A stretch of 64,000 nucleotides of DNA from Saccharolobus caldissimus (GTDB lineage: Archaea > Thermoproteota > Thermoprotei_A > Sulfolobales > Sulfolobaceae), in the NCBI RefSeq assembly GCF_020886315.1, contig NZ_AP025226.1, forward strand, positions 2,072,001 to 2,136,000, read 5' to 3'. Positions 1 to 9,092 of the stretch are shown here, in pieces (the stretch's first letter is position 1; the number at the start of each line of letters is the position of its first letter). Made by a program: the position numbers and the translations under genes. Under the pieces are notes generated by a model. That model did no database searches. It was not told where the DNA came from and saw only the letters and a list, made by a program, of their open reading frames with translations.

Positions 1-16
1 TACTATAAATTATCTT

Positions 17-289
17 TTGAAACACAATGAATTAGGAGGAGAATATAGACTAGGAGCAATATATAATATAATGAAATTATCTCTAATTGATTTTATAAAA
101 AATAAAGAGAATATAATGGAAATGTTAAAGAACTATAAAAGGGAATGTGGAGATATAGAACTAACTAACATGGGATTTGAACCGAATTCTACAATCATAA
201 ATATAAATAAGGAAAAGATATATATTTACTACGCTGAAGAGTGTGAGGACAAAATAATGAGTAAGGTAAAGGACATGATGGGAGAATAA
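17..289 (+). CDS. Hypothetical protein, possibly the C-terminal part of a gene cut by the window edge
   Basis: I do not recognise this protein. The frame runs from a TTG at 17 to a stop at 287-289 and has no stop back to base 2, so the true start may lie left of the window. The product (90 residues from the TTG) is charged, with Lys/Glu-rich helical stretches and a Cys pair (near residues 45 and 77), and shows no signal peptide or membrane segment. It converges on the reverse-strand gene that ends at 299, only 9 bases away. Confidence 0.5.
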   Translation: MKHNELGGEYRLGAIYNIMKLSLIDFIKNKENIMEMLKNYKRECGDIELTNMGFEPNSTIININKEKIYIYYAEECEDKIMSKVKDMMGE

Positions 290-298
290 TGTAACATA

Positions 299-892
299 TT
301 AAGAGAATTCTACGTTAAGTTCGCAGTCCTTATTTAGTGATTTTTCATTGTACTTATCTAAAATCCTTCTAATTAAAAATTGTATGAATCTTGTTACATT
401 AGAGTCTTTAGTAATAAATAAAATTTCCAATAAATTTTCTCCCTTAACTCTTAATTTTACATCTTCATTAAAAAGGTATACAATAGCCTTAATTATACTT
501 TCAACCTTACTCCTTGATTTGCACTTGCTGTCATTTTCTTGTCCAACCATAAATATATTTAGTCCTATATTATTTGTATTATTTAAGTTTTGTAGTAAAT
601 TTTCCGCTATATCGTCTATTATTTTTTCATTTATATTATAAATTAATTTTTTAAAGAAATTACTATTAATTAGATATTTTAATCCTATTAAGCTATCCTG
701 AACATTATCATCCACAATATTAATATCTTCTGAAATTAAATTCATAGAGCTTTCAATTAATTTATCAGTACATTTATAGGATTTTTTCATATTTATTTTA
801 AGGCAAATATTATCAAGTTCTTCCTTTATCTTGCTTCCAATTCTCCAAGGATCAGAACGTCTTTTATTCCTTAAATCTTCCGATTCACTCAT
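299..892 (-). CDS. Hypothetical protein, about 197 residues
   Basis: I recognise no domain. The product starts MSESEDLRNKRRSD at an ATG (892); a GTG two codons upstream (898) is an alternative start. It is rich in Asn, Ile, Lys and Leu, predicted mostly helical from its amphipathic pattern, and soluble (no membrane segment or signal). The same strand continues with another unknown gene (981-2060). A TATA-like stretch (TTTAAATAT, near 935-945) lies upstream. This is probably a lineage-restricted protein; nothing visible suggests a function. Confidence 0.6.
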   Translation of the reverse strand: MSESEDLRNKRRSDPWRIGSKIKEELDNICLKINMKKSYKCTDKLIESSMNLISEDINIVDDNVQDSLIGLKYLINSNFFKKLIYNINEKIIDDIAENLLQNLNNTNNIGLNIFMVGQENDSKCKSRSKVESIIKAIVYLFNEDVKLRVKGENLLEILFITKDSNVTRFIQFLIRRILDKYNEKSLNKDCELNVEFS

Positions 893-980
893 ATACACTA
901 TATTAGCTAACTTACTCTTATTCGTTTTCCGTAGTTCTAATATTTAAAACCTTAAGTTAAATATTTACAAATAATATTCT

Positions 981-2060
981 TTAAATAAATACATTATTTT
1001 CTATTTTCGCTCTTAATATTTTTCCACTATTAAATGTCTCTGGGGATATATTGAAGGTATATTTTATCAATTCAACAACATAATTGTTTAATACTCTAGG
1101 ACTTTCAATGATTATTTCCTTATTACTATTCCTATATACTTTAATATCCGTTGATATCAAATACATCACTATATCTAAATTTTTTTGGATCACCTTTGGA
1201 TCAATTAGTTTATAGTTTATTTTACTGAATTCTGCTTGTCTAGGAATTATTATATGTCCAGTTTTTCTTAGTTCAAGGAATAAGGAATAAACATTATACA
1301 AATTGTATAAAATACTATGAAATGGCATATTATTTTTAAATAAATAATCTAAAATATTTAAATTCTGATATAGTATTAGATCATTTAACATTTTTATTTG
1401 GTCTATATTCTTCAGATTTATTCCAAGTTTTGTTGCTATCTCGTCTCTCCTTACAATTACGTTACTATGAACTCTTATTGTGTGATGATTATGCTTACTA
1501 AAGTCCACTATGTTCTGATAGGGGAGTATAACTTCTATGTTACCTTTATTCTCAACTAATTTACCAAAATTTAAGTAAGTCAAAAATGCGTTTAGGACAC
1601 TTATAGAATATTTCAATAAATTGTCATTTGTAATATTTACTGAAATTTTAAAATTTATTTCATTTCTTTCATTATATGAATGTTGTATATTAGAGAAGGG
1701 AAATAGATATTCCAGTAGATGTCTAATATGATATACATTCATAAATGAAAAATAATTTTTAATCAAATATTTTAAAGTTTCATCATATAAATTAATATCA
1801 AGATCATTAAATTGAGAGATGTGAGCAAACGAGAAATTTCCTTTATGAATTAGTATAAAAGGTATGAGAAAACACGCATCTACTCCTATTACAGTCTTGT
1901 TATCTCCCTCTATTATATCTATTAGATTCAAAAATATGTTATCGTAAAATTCTTCTTCTCTATCTCTTTTAATTCCATACAGCTCCATGAAAATATTCGC
2001 TCTATTTCTAAGAATTTCACTTACTGGCGTTAGCTTAACTTCATCAGATTTCTTAGGCAC
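981..2060 (-). CDS. Hypothetical protein, 359 residues
   Basis: I recognise no domain. The frame starts with GTG at 2060 (MPKKSDEVKLTPV). A TATA-like CTTATAAAC sits about 26-30 bases upstream (2083-2091), which fits leaderless transcription starting at the GTG. The protein is soluble, helix-rich and Asn/Ile/Leu-rich, with a Cys at about residue 63 and an HNHHTIRVH stretch near residue 190 that could bind metal, though no known motif is met. It is tandem with the unknown gene at 299-892 and downstream of the treT operon, so co-function cannot be judged. Confidence 0.6.
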   Translation of the reverse strand: MPKKSDEVKLTPVSEILRNRANIFMELYGIKRDREEEFYDNIFLNLIDIIEGDNKTVIGVDACFLIPFILIHKGNFSFAHISQFNDLDINLYDETLKYLIKNYFSFMNVYHIRHLLEYLFPFSNIQHSYNERNEINFKISVNITNDNLLKYSISVLNAFLTYLNFGKLVENKGNIEVILPYQNIVDFSKHNHHTIRVHSNVIVRRDEIATKLGINLKNIDQIKMLNDLILYQNLNILDYLFKNNMPFHSILYNLYNVYSLFLELRKTGHIIIPRQAEFSKINYKLIDPKVIQKNLDIVMYLISTDIKVYRNSNKEIIIESPRVLNNYVVELIKYTFNISPETFNSGKILRAKIENNVFI

Positions 2061-2138
2061 AAGATAGATAATGAATAGAGGTTTATAAGGTTTTTAAAAA
2101 GTCAGATATATTATTAATTTAGATAAAAATAATAAGTA

Positions 2139-3338
2139 TTATTGATGTCTGTTAGAAACATATGCTATCGTCATTAAATAATCTCTAAGTTCTCTTGTTA
2201 TTAAGAAATTTCTTCTTACGTGTTCTCTTGCATTCTTTCCTAATCTTTTTCTTATTTTTTCATTTCTAATCAAATATATTATATAGTGAGAAGCTCCTTG
2301 TGGACTATTTACTAAGAATCCAGTAACTCCATTAATCACCTGCAATGGTATACCACCAGTATTTCCTCCAATTACGGGCTTTTTCTTCCACATAGCCTCG
2401 CTTACAGTTAACCCAAAGCCCTCTTTAATAGACTTCTGCATAACTACTGTTGACGCTGTTTGAAACGCGTTGATCTCCAAATCACTATAGGGAGGAAGCA
2501 TAAGCAAATGAATATCTTTATCGTCGCCAGCTGCTTTAACAACCTCGTTATAAACCTTTTCCCCTTCTGGATCATCAGTAGCGGGACTTCCCACATATAG
2601 TAATTGAATATCGACATGTCTTTTAGCTAATTTATAGGCTTGAATTACACCTAAAGGATCTTTAGCGTAATCAAACCTTGATACCTGGGTAACTAATGGT
2701 TTAGACTCATCTATCCCGAACTTATATAGTATTCTAGAAACTGTTGTTTGCGGAATTTTCCTATTCTTTACACTTAACGGATCAATAGAAGGTGGAATTA
2801 TAAATTGCGGGATTTCTATATCGTCTCTACCGAATGATGGGACAGAAACTATCATGCTATCATATTGGGAAATATATTTCCTCAAGAAATTCCATACAGG
2901 CGGATAGGGATTCGAAATATCAATATGACACCTCCATATCCATTTACCTCCCTTCTTAAACCTAATGAGTCCTGCAGGTTGAGGGTCATGAATGAACATA
3001 ATATCGTAATCTAAAGGTATTTCAGTTAAGTTAATTTCTTGCCATTTGTCGTATATTTTGAAATGTTCCTCATTAATGTTTCCCACTCCGTTTTGTAGAG
3101 CATTATGAAAAGATTTAGTTACGTTAAAGAATTCACTATCACCTTTAATCACCTTCCAGTCTACATTAAGTCCAAGTTCTTTCATTAAGGGAACCATTCT
3201 GTTTAATATCTCTGCAACACCACCTCCCGCCTTAGTCGAATTAACATGCAATATTGACAAATCCTTTATCTTCTCTGCAATTTTGAAAATAGAGTCTAAT
3301 TCATGTTCTCCTATATATTTTTCATATTTCTCTATCAT
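2139..3338 (-). CDS. treT: Trehalose glycosyltransferring synthase TreT-like (GT4 glycosyltransferase)
   Basis: TreT enzymes make trehalose from a nucleotide-diphosphate glucose and glucose in the cytoplasm. The 399-residue product has the GT-B layout of GT4 proteins. The N-terminal domain starts with ILHVNSTKAGGGVAEIL (about 29-45), a glycine-rich acceptor-side loop typical of archaeal trehalose synthases. The C-terminal half has VSRFDYAKDP (about 219-228) and the E-x7-E motif, E306 and E314, in KEGFGLTVSEA, followed by GGNTGGIPLQ. The ATG overlaps the stop of the upstream DUF5752 gene by 4 bases (ATGA), so the two are translationally coupled. Family is clear; the exact donor and acceptor are inferred from homology. 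Other GT4 alpha-glucosyltransferases remain possible. Confidence 0.82.
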   Translation of the reverse strand: MIEKYEKYIGEHELDSIFKIAEKIKDLSILHVNSTKAGGGVAEILNRMVPLMKELGLNVDWKVIKGDSEFFNVTKSFHNALQNGVGNINEEHFKIYDKWQEINLTEIPLDYDIMFIHDPQPAGLIRFKKGGKWIWRCHIDISNPYPPVWNFLRKYISQYDSMIVSVPSFGRDDIEIPQFIIPPSIDPLSVKNRKIPQTTVSRILYKFGIDESKPLVTQVSRFDYAKDPLGVIQAYKLAKRHVDIQLLYVGSPATDDPEGEKVYNEVVKAAGDDKDIHLLMLPPYSDLEINAFQTASTVVMQKSIKEGFGLTVSEAMWKKKPVIGGNTGGIPLQVINGVTGFLVNSPQGASHYIIYLIRNEKIRKRLGKNAREHVRRNFLITRELRDYLMTIAYVSNRHQ

Positions 3339-3991
3339 TTTAACAACATCCTCTCTAAAATTTTAATTATATCCTTTCTTAGTATTTCTTCGTTAACATA
3401 GGTTTGAGGATCTATCCTACTTAACGCCTCAGCTACCTCAGTGAGCCCGAAATTAGTTTCTAACCATTCTGAGAAATCATTTCTTCTAGTAATTCCCAGT
3501 ACTCTCTTAGTCACAAAATGCCAAACCAATGATCTAGCAGGAATTGTTTGTATTAAATCCAAAAATTCCGCAAGGGATCTGGCAACATAATTTGTTTTAT
3601 ATATTATAGGTCTACATGAGACAAATACAAACTCAGATAAACCTATAGTATCATTAGCTCTAGGTTCTAAAATCTCTATCAAATCTTTCCTCACGTCTTC
3701 TACAGTTCTAGGCTCACTGCCTGATATGTCTGACACTAATTCTGCTAGCTCTTTATCTCCTAGGCTTTCCGCTATCCAATGAGCGAAATCGTTAGAGTAT
3801 TCTTCTGGGATTAAGTGAGAGCTAAAAATCGGGTGAAAAATGTGATAGAATAGGGAATATTTGTCAGCCTTTTTTATTCCTTCAACTAGTTCTTTCAAAC
3901 TTCTAGCCTTAAGCTTAGAATATACTGGTGGGTAGTATGCTGCGTAAAACTCAAATGGTATACCTTTACCTTTAGAGTCTAAATCCATCAT
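3335..3991 (-). CDS. DUF5752-type protein with internal duplication, partner of TreT
   Basis: This 218-residue soluble protein is the first gene of the treT operon. It is built of two homologous halves. Residues about 13-110 (FEFYAAYYPPVYSKLKARSL ... DFAHWIAES ... VRKDLIEIL) match about 120-215 (FVFVSCRPIIYKTNYVARSL ... DFSEWLETN ... LRKDIIKIL). Each half has a conserved Y/HxxxxPIF-like loop, a D-F-x-x-W segment and a closing R-K-D-I/L-I-x-I-L helix. The family name is from memory of proteins found next to trehalose synthases; the function is unknown. The overlap with treT suggests a regulatory or accessory role in trehalose synthesis (inference). Confidence 0.65.
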   Translation of the reverse strand: MMDLDSKGKGIPFEFYAAYYPPVYSKLKARSLKELVEGIKKADKYSLFYHIFHPIFSSHLIPEEYSNDFAHWIAESLGDKELAELVSDISGSEPRTVEDVRKDLIEILEPRANDTIGLSEFVFVSCRPIIYKTNYVARSLAEFLDLIQTIPARSLVWHFVTKRVLGITRRNDFSEWLETNFGLTEVAEALSRIDPQTYVNEEILRKDIIKILERMLLK

Positions 3992-4152
3992 ACATATTAT
4001 TGTTCGTTATGAACTAATTAACCTATATCCTCCTTATTACCTATGCTTAAGGAATTATGAAAAGTAGACAGTTATATAGAAGCATTAATATTAAAAATAA
4101 AACTCAATAGTTAATTAATTATGATAACATCTATATATTCCTAATTAAATAT

Positions 4153-4509
4153 TTAGATAATCTTACTCTTCTTTACCCTTAGTTTATTCCTATGTGGTGC
4201 ATTTATAAATAATTTCTGCTTTACTAATTTTATTGCTTCCTCCTTTAGCTCTAATCTATTTTCTGATTCCCTAAACCCATTAGAAAGGAACCAAAATATT
4301 AAATGATCTTCATAGCCCTCTAATGCCAGTCTCATATAATGATGAATTACGTTTTGTCCCTTAAATCCACACTTGTCGCAATTGTTCGAGTGTCTCTTCC
4401 TGAAGTGTTTTTTAAGTGATGTTATACTGTCCCCTACATAGTCGCATAAAGGACATTGGTAAGGCATAGAAAATTGTTTATGATTTACGTTTAAATTAAA
4501 TTCTATCAT
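4153..4509 (-). CDS. C2H2 zinc-finger protein, 118 residues
   Basis: The N-terminal part carries a canonical C2H2 finger, YQCPLCDYVGDSITSLKKHF-RKRH (residues about 17-40), followed directly by a second, shorter Cys-x2-Cys site (NCDKCGFKGQNVIHHYMR) whose ligands could be two Cys and two His. The C-terminal half is basic and helical. Such small C2H2 proteins are common in Sulfolobales and are thought to bind nucleic acid; that role is inferred here. The ATG at 4509 is preceded by a weak AGGAT Shine-Dalgarno-like site. It stands alone between TreT and the DUF4382-like gene. Confidence 0.75.
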   Translation of the reverse strand: MIEFNLNVNHKQFSMPYQCPLCDYVGDSITSLKKHFRKRHSNNCDKCGFKGQNVIHHYMRLALEGYEDHLIFWFLSNGFRESENRLELKEEAIKLVKQKLFINAPHRNKLRVKKSKII

Positions 4510-4569
4510 TATCTAATCCTAGCATTCTCAAAAAAATAAGACACCTTAAATGATTGTTTCTAAGAGATG

Positions 4570-5064
4570 TTAACTTATAACTTTTGCAGTTACTGAAGGA
4601 CTTATTATTATTTCTCCATTAGCAAATGTCACGTGAGGGAAGCTGATCAGTAAGGATTCTGAGGAGCCGCCTTTTAGGTACATTCCGTTGATTATATGTA
4701 TCTTAAATACTCCACTAGGTATTTTGGCTGATATATTCAAATTCCCCATCACTACTTGAGCAGAGGAGATCTCTAAAAACACCTCGTTATACTCACCTGC
4801 AGGTATCCTAGCAGAAGTTATAAATGTGATATTCGAGGTTAATAGTACAGTAATTGATTTATTGGAGATAGTTATCCACGAACCATTAATTTTGTGTATC
4901 ATAATGGATGAAATTGTCAAGTATATTTTCAGATTTTGTAAATTACCAGGGGGATCCTGAATGTATATATTTAGATTTCCAGTAGAAAAATAGTAATAGC
5001 CATAATATACTCCTCCAACTATTATTAGTATTAATACTACGCCTATAACGATTAACTTGTTCAT
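4570..5064 (-). CDS. Membrane-anchored DUF4382-like protein
   Basis: The 164-residue product begins with a single hydrophobic helix (residues about 3-25, VIGVVLILIIVGGVYYGYYY), which acts as a signal anchor. An extracytoplasmic beta-rich domain follows: NLNIYIQDPPGNLQNLKIYLTI, an HKINGSWITIS strand pair and IPAGEYNEVFLEI. The order resembles DUF4382, a beta-sandwich found in secreted and anchored archaeal and bacterial proteins. No catalytic motif is visible. I chose the ATG at 5064; the preceding codon is TTG. A C/D-box sRNA lies about 70 bases upstream on the same strand. Function is unknown. Confidence 0.6.
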   Translation of the reverse strand: MNKLIVIGVVLILIIVGGVYYGYYYFSTGNLNIYIQDPPGNLQNLKIYLTISSIMIHKINGSWITISNKSITVLLTSNITFITSARIPAGEYNEVFLEISSAQVVMGNLNISAKIPSGVFKIHIINGMYLKGGSSESLLISFPHVTFANGEIIISPSVTAKVIS

Positions 5065-5132
5065 CAATAACCCTATTACTTAAGAGTTTCTTAAAAGGTA
5101 CCCTATAATTAATTTCGTTTCATATAGTGGTA

Positions 5133-5186
5133 TTTCAGCCTCTAGAAGGCTCATCACAAATCAGTGGCGGCCATTTTCATCTCCAA
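5133..5186 (-). ncRNA. C/D-box sRNA candidate (2'-O-methylation guide)
   Basis: Read on the reverse strand, the stretch carries all four boxes in order: C (AGATGA, 5182-5177), a 12-nt guide (AAATGGCCGCCA), D' (CTGA, 5164-5161), a short spacer, C' (TGATGA, 5156-5151), a 12-nt guide (GCCTTCTAGAGG) and D (CTGA, 5138-5135). Both 12-nt guide spacers match the geometry of archaeal C/D sRNAs bound by L7Ae, Nop5 and fibrillarin. The C box has one deviation from TGATGA. It lies in an intergenic gap and is a local GC-rich island. Targets were not identified. Confidence 0.75.
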
Positions 5187-5345
5187 TTTAACGTGCTTTT
5201 AAGACAATTTAAAATCTATGCGCTAAAATTAATTTTTATACTTGAAGTGATGTTTTATTAGAATAATATAAAAATTAAACCTAACTTTGTGTCCGTGTTA
5301 TCTTCATAATTATAATATATAATCTCTTATTCTATAACATAGCTT

Positions 5346-6239
5346 GTGTATGAGGAATTAGTAGAGAGGGTTACCCCAGCAACAGTTACCATATTAACTA
5401 GACAAATAGCGCTAGATGAGTTTTTTACACCACAAGTAGCAGAAGGAATAGGATCTGGTTTTTCAATAGGTAAGAATATATTGATCACCTCATATCATGT
5501 TATTGCTAATGCTAAGGAAATTTTAATAATATCTAATGAAGGATTTAGGGATGAGGCTGAAATCATAGCTATAAATCCTTTTCATGATTTAGCCATGTTA
5601 AAGACCACCTTAGATTTACCATCTCTAAAATTAGCTAAAGAATATAAAACTGGTGAAGTAGTGTTAGCAGTTGGAAATCCTTTAGGTTTATATAGTGTAA
5701 GTATGGGCATAATAAGTAGTGAGGAAAGAACCATAATGTCACCAATTGGCTCACCCGTTTATGTTATACAAACTGACGCTGCAATAAATCCTGGTAATAG
5801 TGGAGGTCCTTTAATTAACACTAAGGGTGAAGTAGTAGGTGTTGTCACTGCAATGATAAAAGAAGCCCAGAATATAGGTTTCGCAATACCCTCAAAACTT
5901 GTTGATAGCTTTATAAGGAACGTTATGAAATTTGGACGATATATAAGACCATATATAGGAGTTTCGGTAATTAAATTGAATAGAGCGTTGGCTACATATT
6001 TGGGTGTAAGGAAATCAGATGGTTTGCTTGTGGTAAACGTAGATCCCTCTGGGAGTGCTTATAGTTACGGAATAGAGAAGGGTGATGTAATAATAAAGGT
6101 TGATAGCCAAGATGTAAGATCTCCAAGTGATTTAATAACTATTTTAGAAAATAAAGTAGGTTCATATATTAACATAAAATTATTAAGAAATTCTAAGGAA
6201 ATCGAAGTAAAAATACCTGTCCTTGCATTGAATGTTTAA
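5346..6239 (+). CDS. HtrA/DegP-like serine protease with PDZ domain
   Basis: The 297-residue protein has a trypsin-like domain with a complete catalytic triad: His51 (TSYHVIANA), Asp81 (PFHDLAMLK) and Ser152 (NPGNSGGPL). One PDZ domain follows at about 205-295 (GLLVVNVDPSGSAYSYGIEKGDVIIKV). No signal peptide or membrane segment is visible, so it may act in the cytoplasm, unlike most bacterial DegP proteins. The GTG start at 5346 follows an AT-rich TATA-like run (about 5310-5320), suggesting a leaderless message. It is single-domain-PDZ and shorter than bacterial DegP, which is usual for archaeal forms. The role, protein quality control, is inferred from the family. Confidence 0.88.
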   Translation: MYEELVERVTPATVTILTRQIALDEFFTPQVAEGIGSGFSIGKNILITSYHVIANAKEILIISNEGFRDEAEIIAINPFHDLAMLKTTLDLPSLKLAKEYKTGEVVLAVGNPLGLYSVSMGIISSEERTIMSPIGSPVYVIQTDAAINPGNSGGPLINTKGEVVGVVTAMIKEAQNIGFAIPSKLVDSFIRNVMKFGRYIRPYIGVSVIKLNRALATYLGVRKSDGLLVVNVDPSGSAYSYGIEKGDVIIKVDSQDVRSPSDLITILENKVGSYINIKLLRNSKEIEVKIPVLALNV

Positions 6240-6295
6240 ACTGTTTAAAAATTTTTAATGTTTAACTTTTTATCTCCGCTTACTTATTCTATCCT

Positions 6296-6767
<472 letters not shown>

Positions 6768-6772
<5 letters not shown>

Positions 6773-6825
6773 TGTACTGGCTAAGCACTGATAAATGTGA
6801 TGAGTTAAGGGCGGGAATTCTGAAT
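6768..6825 (+). ncRNA. C/D-box sRNA candidate overlapping two convergent gene ends
   Basis: In order on the forward strand: C-like box TGATGT (6770-6775, sharing the TGA stop of the peroxiredoxin gene), a 12-nt guide (ACTGGCTAAGCA), D' CTGA (6788-6791), a 6-nt spacer, C' TGATGA (6798-6803), a 16-nt guide (GTTAAGGGCGGGAATT) and D CTGA (6820-6823), followed at once by a T6 run. The C box deviates at one position and the second guide is longer than the usual 12. It also overlaps the 3' end of the reverse-strand gene 6805-7212. Targets were not identified. Confidence 0.65.
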
Positions 6826-7212
6826 TTTTTCTAAAAATTCTTGAGGATTTTTTATGTCTATCAATACTGTAATTTTTCCAGCTTCTGGAACTATATATAT
6901 TGAACCACAATTTAACCTTCTTGCAATTGGTCCTTGAGAAATAAATATGTCTTTAAGATTTTCTAAAGTTATAACTTTTCTCCCTATGATTGACTTTATT
7001 ATTACCTTATTTCCTACTACACAATATGTGTAACTCTTAAACCATAAGATTAATAGAACTAGAATTGTATACCAAATAACTACGAAAATTAAATAATCTA
7101 TTATATTTCTTATTTCAAGAAAAAGAGAGAAAATAATGAGAATTATAGTCCCCTCAATCAGAAGCCTTCTTCCAGTTGGTTTCGTACAGCCAGCATGCAA
7201 CTCTTCTTCCAT
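6805..7212 (-). CDS. Small membrane protein, PH-like (DUF304-like) domain
   Basis: The 135-residue product has two closely spaced transmembrane helices (about 20-37 and 40-58, IIFSLFLEI and YLIFVVIWYTILVLLILWF). A cytoplasmic beta-rich tail follows (YCVVGNKVIIKSIIGRKVITLENLKDIFI), in the style of bacterial PH-like DUF304 domains. The ATG at 7212 lies 59 bases inside the upstream ABC ATPase gene; a later start (for example near 7159, just after the ATPase stop) would remove most of that overlap but costs the first 17 residues. It is the last gene of the Dpp operon strand. Function is unknown. Confidence 0.6.
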   Translation of the reverse strand: MEEELHAGCTKPTGRRLLIEGTIILIIFSLFLEIRNIIDYLIFVVIWYTILVLLILWFKSYTYCVVGNKVIIKSIIGRKVITLENLKDIFISQGPIARRLNCGSIYIVPEAGKITVLIDIKNPQEFLEKIQNSRP

Positions 7213-8125
7213 TCACTTCCACCAACGGGGGTTCTCTTTCTTTACATATTTGCATTGCAAAGGGACATCTGGGGTGAAATCTACAACCGCTTGGTGGATT
7301 TATAAGACTGGGTACTTCCCCAGATGGTGGTTTAAGTTCCTTTTTCCCTAGCTCGGGTACCGAGTTCAGTAGAGCTTGTGTATATGGATGCATAGGTTCT
7401 GAGATTACTTCTCTGGTATCTCCCTCTTCTACCACTTTTCCAGCATACATTATAATTACTCTATCAGCGATAAATCTTGCAACGGCAATGTTATGGGTTA
7501 TGAATAAGTAAGTTAGATTTCTTTCTTTTTGTAAATCTACCAGCAAATTAAGTATCTGTGATTGCACTGACGCATCTAAGGCTGAAGTTGGTTCATCTAA
7601 TATTAGGAAATCTGGTTCTTTTGCTAAAGCCCTAGCTATGGCTACTCTTTGTAACTGTCCTCCCGATAGTTCTCTAGGGTACTTATCTTTAACGTAATTA
7701 TAATCTAGACCAACTTCTTCTAATAGTTCTCTTACTTTTTCCTCATCTTTATTCTTCATTGCCTCCTTAACTATATCCTTTACTCTCATTCTAGGATTTA
7801 CAGAAGTTGCAGGGTTTTGGAATACCATATGCACATGTTTTCTAACTATTTCCTCATTATTATCGTTAATTTCTATTCCCATGAATATTAAACTCCCACT
7901 AGTAGGTTTTTCCAGAGTAGCTAATATTTTTCCTAGAGTAGTTTTTCCAGAACCGCTTTCTCCTACTACTCCTAAAACCTCCCCTTTTCTTATATAAATA
8001 GAAACACCATCTAAGGCTTTAACAAAAATTGGGGGTTGTCTAGTAATAGTTTCCAAAATTCCCCTCTTTTTAGCTAAATAATATTTTTTAAGATCGATAG
8101 TCTTATATAGGATATTGTCACTCAT
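7154..8125 (-). CDS. Dpp/Opp-type ABC transporter ATP-binding protein (DppF-like)
   Basis: ATPase subunit that powers import of oligopeptides or, in Sulfolobales, also oligosaccharides. The 323-residue product has Walker A GESGSGKTT (about 55-63), Q-loop MVFQNPATSVNP, signature LSGGQLQRVAIARA, Walker B FLILDEPTSALD and the H-loop ITHN. The C-terminal OppF-type extension has the conserved Cys set GCRFHPRCPFAMQIC and, further on, a final Cys near residue 314, which in relatives can bind an iron-sulfur cluster. It overlaps the preceding dppD-like gene by 8 bases, so it is the fifth gene of a dppABCDF-order operon on the reverse strand. Confidence 0.9.
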   Translation of the reverse strand: MSDNILYKTIDLKKYYLAKKRGILETITRQPPIFVKALDGVSIYIRKGEVLGVVGESGSGKTTLGKILATLEKPTSGSLIFMGIEINDNNEEIVRKHVHMVFQNPATSVNPRMRVKDIVKEAMKNKDEEKVRELLEEVGLDYNYVKDKYPRELSGGQLQRVAIARALAKEPDFLILDEPTSALDASVQSQILNLLVDLQKERNLTYLFITHNIAVARFIADRVIIMYAGKVVEEGDTREVISEPMHPYTQALLNSVPELGKKELKPPSGEVPSLINPPSGCRFHPRCPFAMQICKEREPPLVEVNGRRVACWLYETNWKKASD

Positions 8126-9083
8126 ATAACCAGCACCTCACCCTTCTCCCATTCTTATTTATTAGATCTGGTTCCTTTTCTTTACATATATTCATTACCT
8201 TACTACATCTTGGGTGGAACTTACATCCTGTAGGTAAAGCGAAAAATGATGGAGGATTTCCAGGTATTGCAGGCAATTTATTATTGTTCTTATCTCCCGT
8301 AGGAATACTAGATACTAATCCTTGCGAGTAAGGATGCATAGGGAACTTTAGTACTTCTTCTACCTTTCCGTCTTCCATTATTCTTCCCGCATACATTACA
8401 ATAATTCTATCAGCTATTACATATGCTAAGGATATGTCATGAGTTATAAACAATATACTGGTGTTTAATTCCTTATTTAGTTGTTTAAATAGATTGATTA
8501 CTTGAGCTTGAATAGTAACATCTAAGGCTGAAGTAGGTTCATCGGCAATTAACAATTTAGGCTTCAAGAGAAGAGACATAGCGATTACGATCCTTTGAAC
8601 TTGCCCTCCAGATAGTTGATGGGGATATCTATCAATTATGGATTGGGGATCTGGCAATCTTAAATCCTTAAGAACTTGAATTACTTCGTTAATTAAATCA
8701 CGCTCATTAACCTTCTTCCCTTCACGCTGGTGCCTTATTTTAGCGGCTTCTACTAATTGAAAACCAACCTTCTTTACGGGATTTAAACTATTTAAAGGAT
8801 TTTGAAATATCATGAAGACCCATGTTCCCCTATATTTTTGCAGTTCACTGTCCTTTAATTTAGCTAAATTAACTCCATCAATTATTATATCTCCTTGAAT
8901 TTTTCCGTTAGGGGGTAAGATTCTAGCAATAGCATGGCCTAGTGTTGATTTTCCAGAACCGCTCTCCCCTACTATACCTACAATTTCTCCTCTCTCAACA
9001 TCTAGATTTATATCACTAAGAACTTTCGTCCAACCTAAGATTGTATTATAGTAAACGTTTAAGTTTCTTATTTCTAGTAACAT
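8118..9083 (-). CDS. Dpp/Opp-type ABC transporter ATP-binding protein (DppD-like)
   Basis: Second ATPase of the same importer. The 321-residue product has Walker A GESGSGKSTLG (about 38-48), Q-loop FMIFQNPLNSLNP, signature LSGGQVQRIVIAMSLL, Walker B LLIADEPTSALD, H-loop ITHD and the C-terminal oligopeptide extension with GCKFHPRCSKVMNIC. It starts 9 bases after the permease stop and overlaps the next ATPase gene by 8 bases. DppD/DppF heterodimers are the rule for this family. Whether peptides or sugars are carried cannot be read from the ATPase. Confidence 0.9.
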   Translation of the reverse strand: MLLEIRNLNVYYNTILGWTKVLSDINLDVERGEIVGIVGESGSGKSTLGHAIARILPPNGKIQGDIIIDGVNLAKLKDSELQKYRGTWVFMIFQNPLNSLNPVKKVGFQLVEAAKIRHQREGKKVNERDLINEVIQVLKDLRLPDPQSIIDRYPHQLSGGQVQRIVIAMSLLLKPKLLIADEPTSALDVTIQAQVINLFKQLNKELNTSILFITHDISLAYVIADRIIVMYAGRIMEDGKVEEVLKFPMHPYSQGLVSSIPTGDKNNNKLPAIPGNPPSFFALPTGCKFHPRCSKVMNICKEKEPDLINKNGRRVRCWLYE

Positions 9084-9092
9084 TTATCTCAC

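Noticed and set aside
348-641. Forward open frame of 97 codons opposite the 299-892 gene
   Set aside because: Shadow of the reverse-strand gene; Leu/Ser/Ile-rich low complexity with no start signal.
7136-7351. Forward frame across the end of the DppF-like ATPase
   Set aside because: Antisense to the conserved ATPase C-terminus and its downstream gene; no independent signal.
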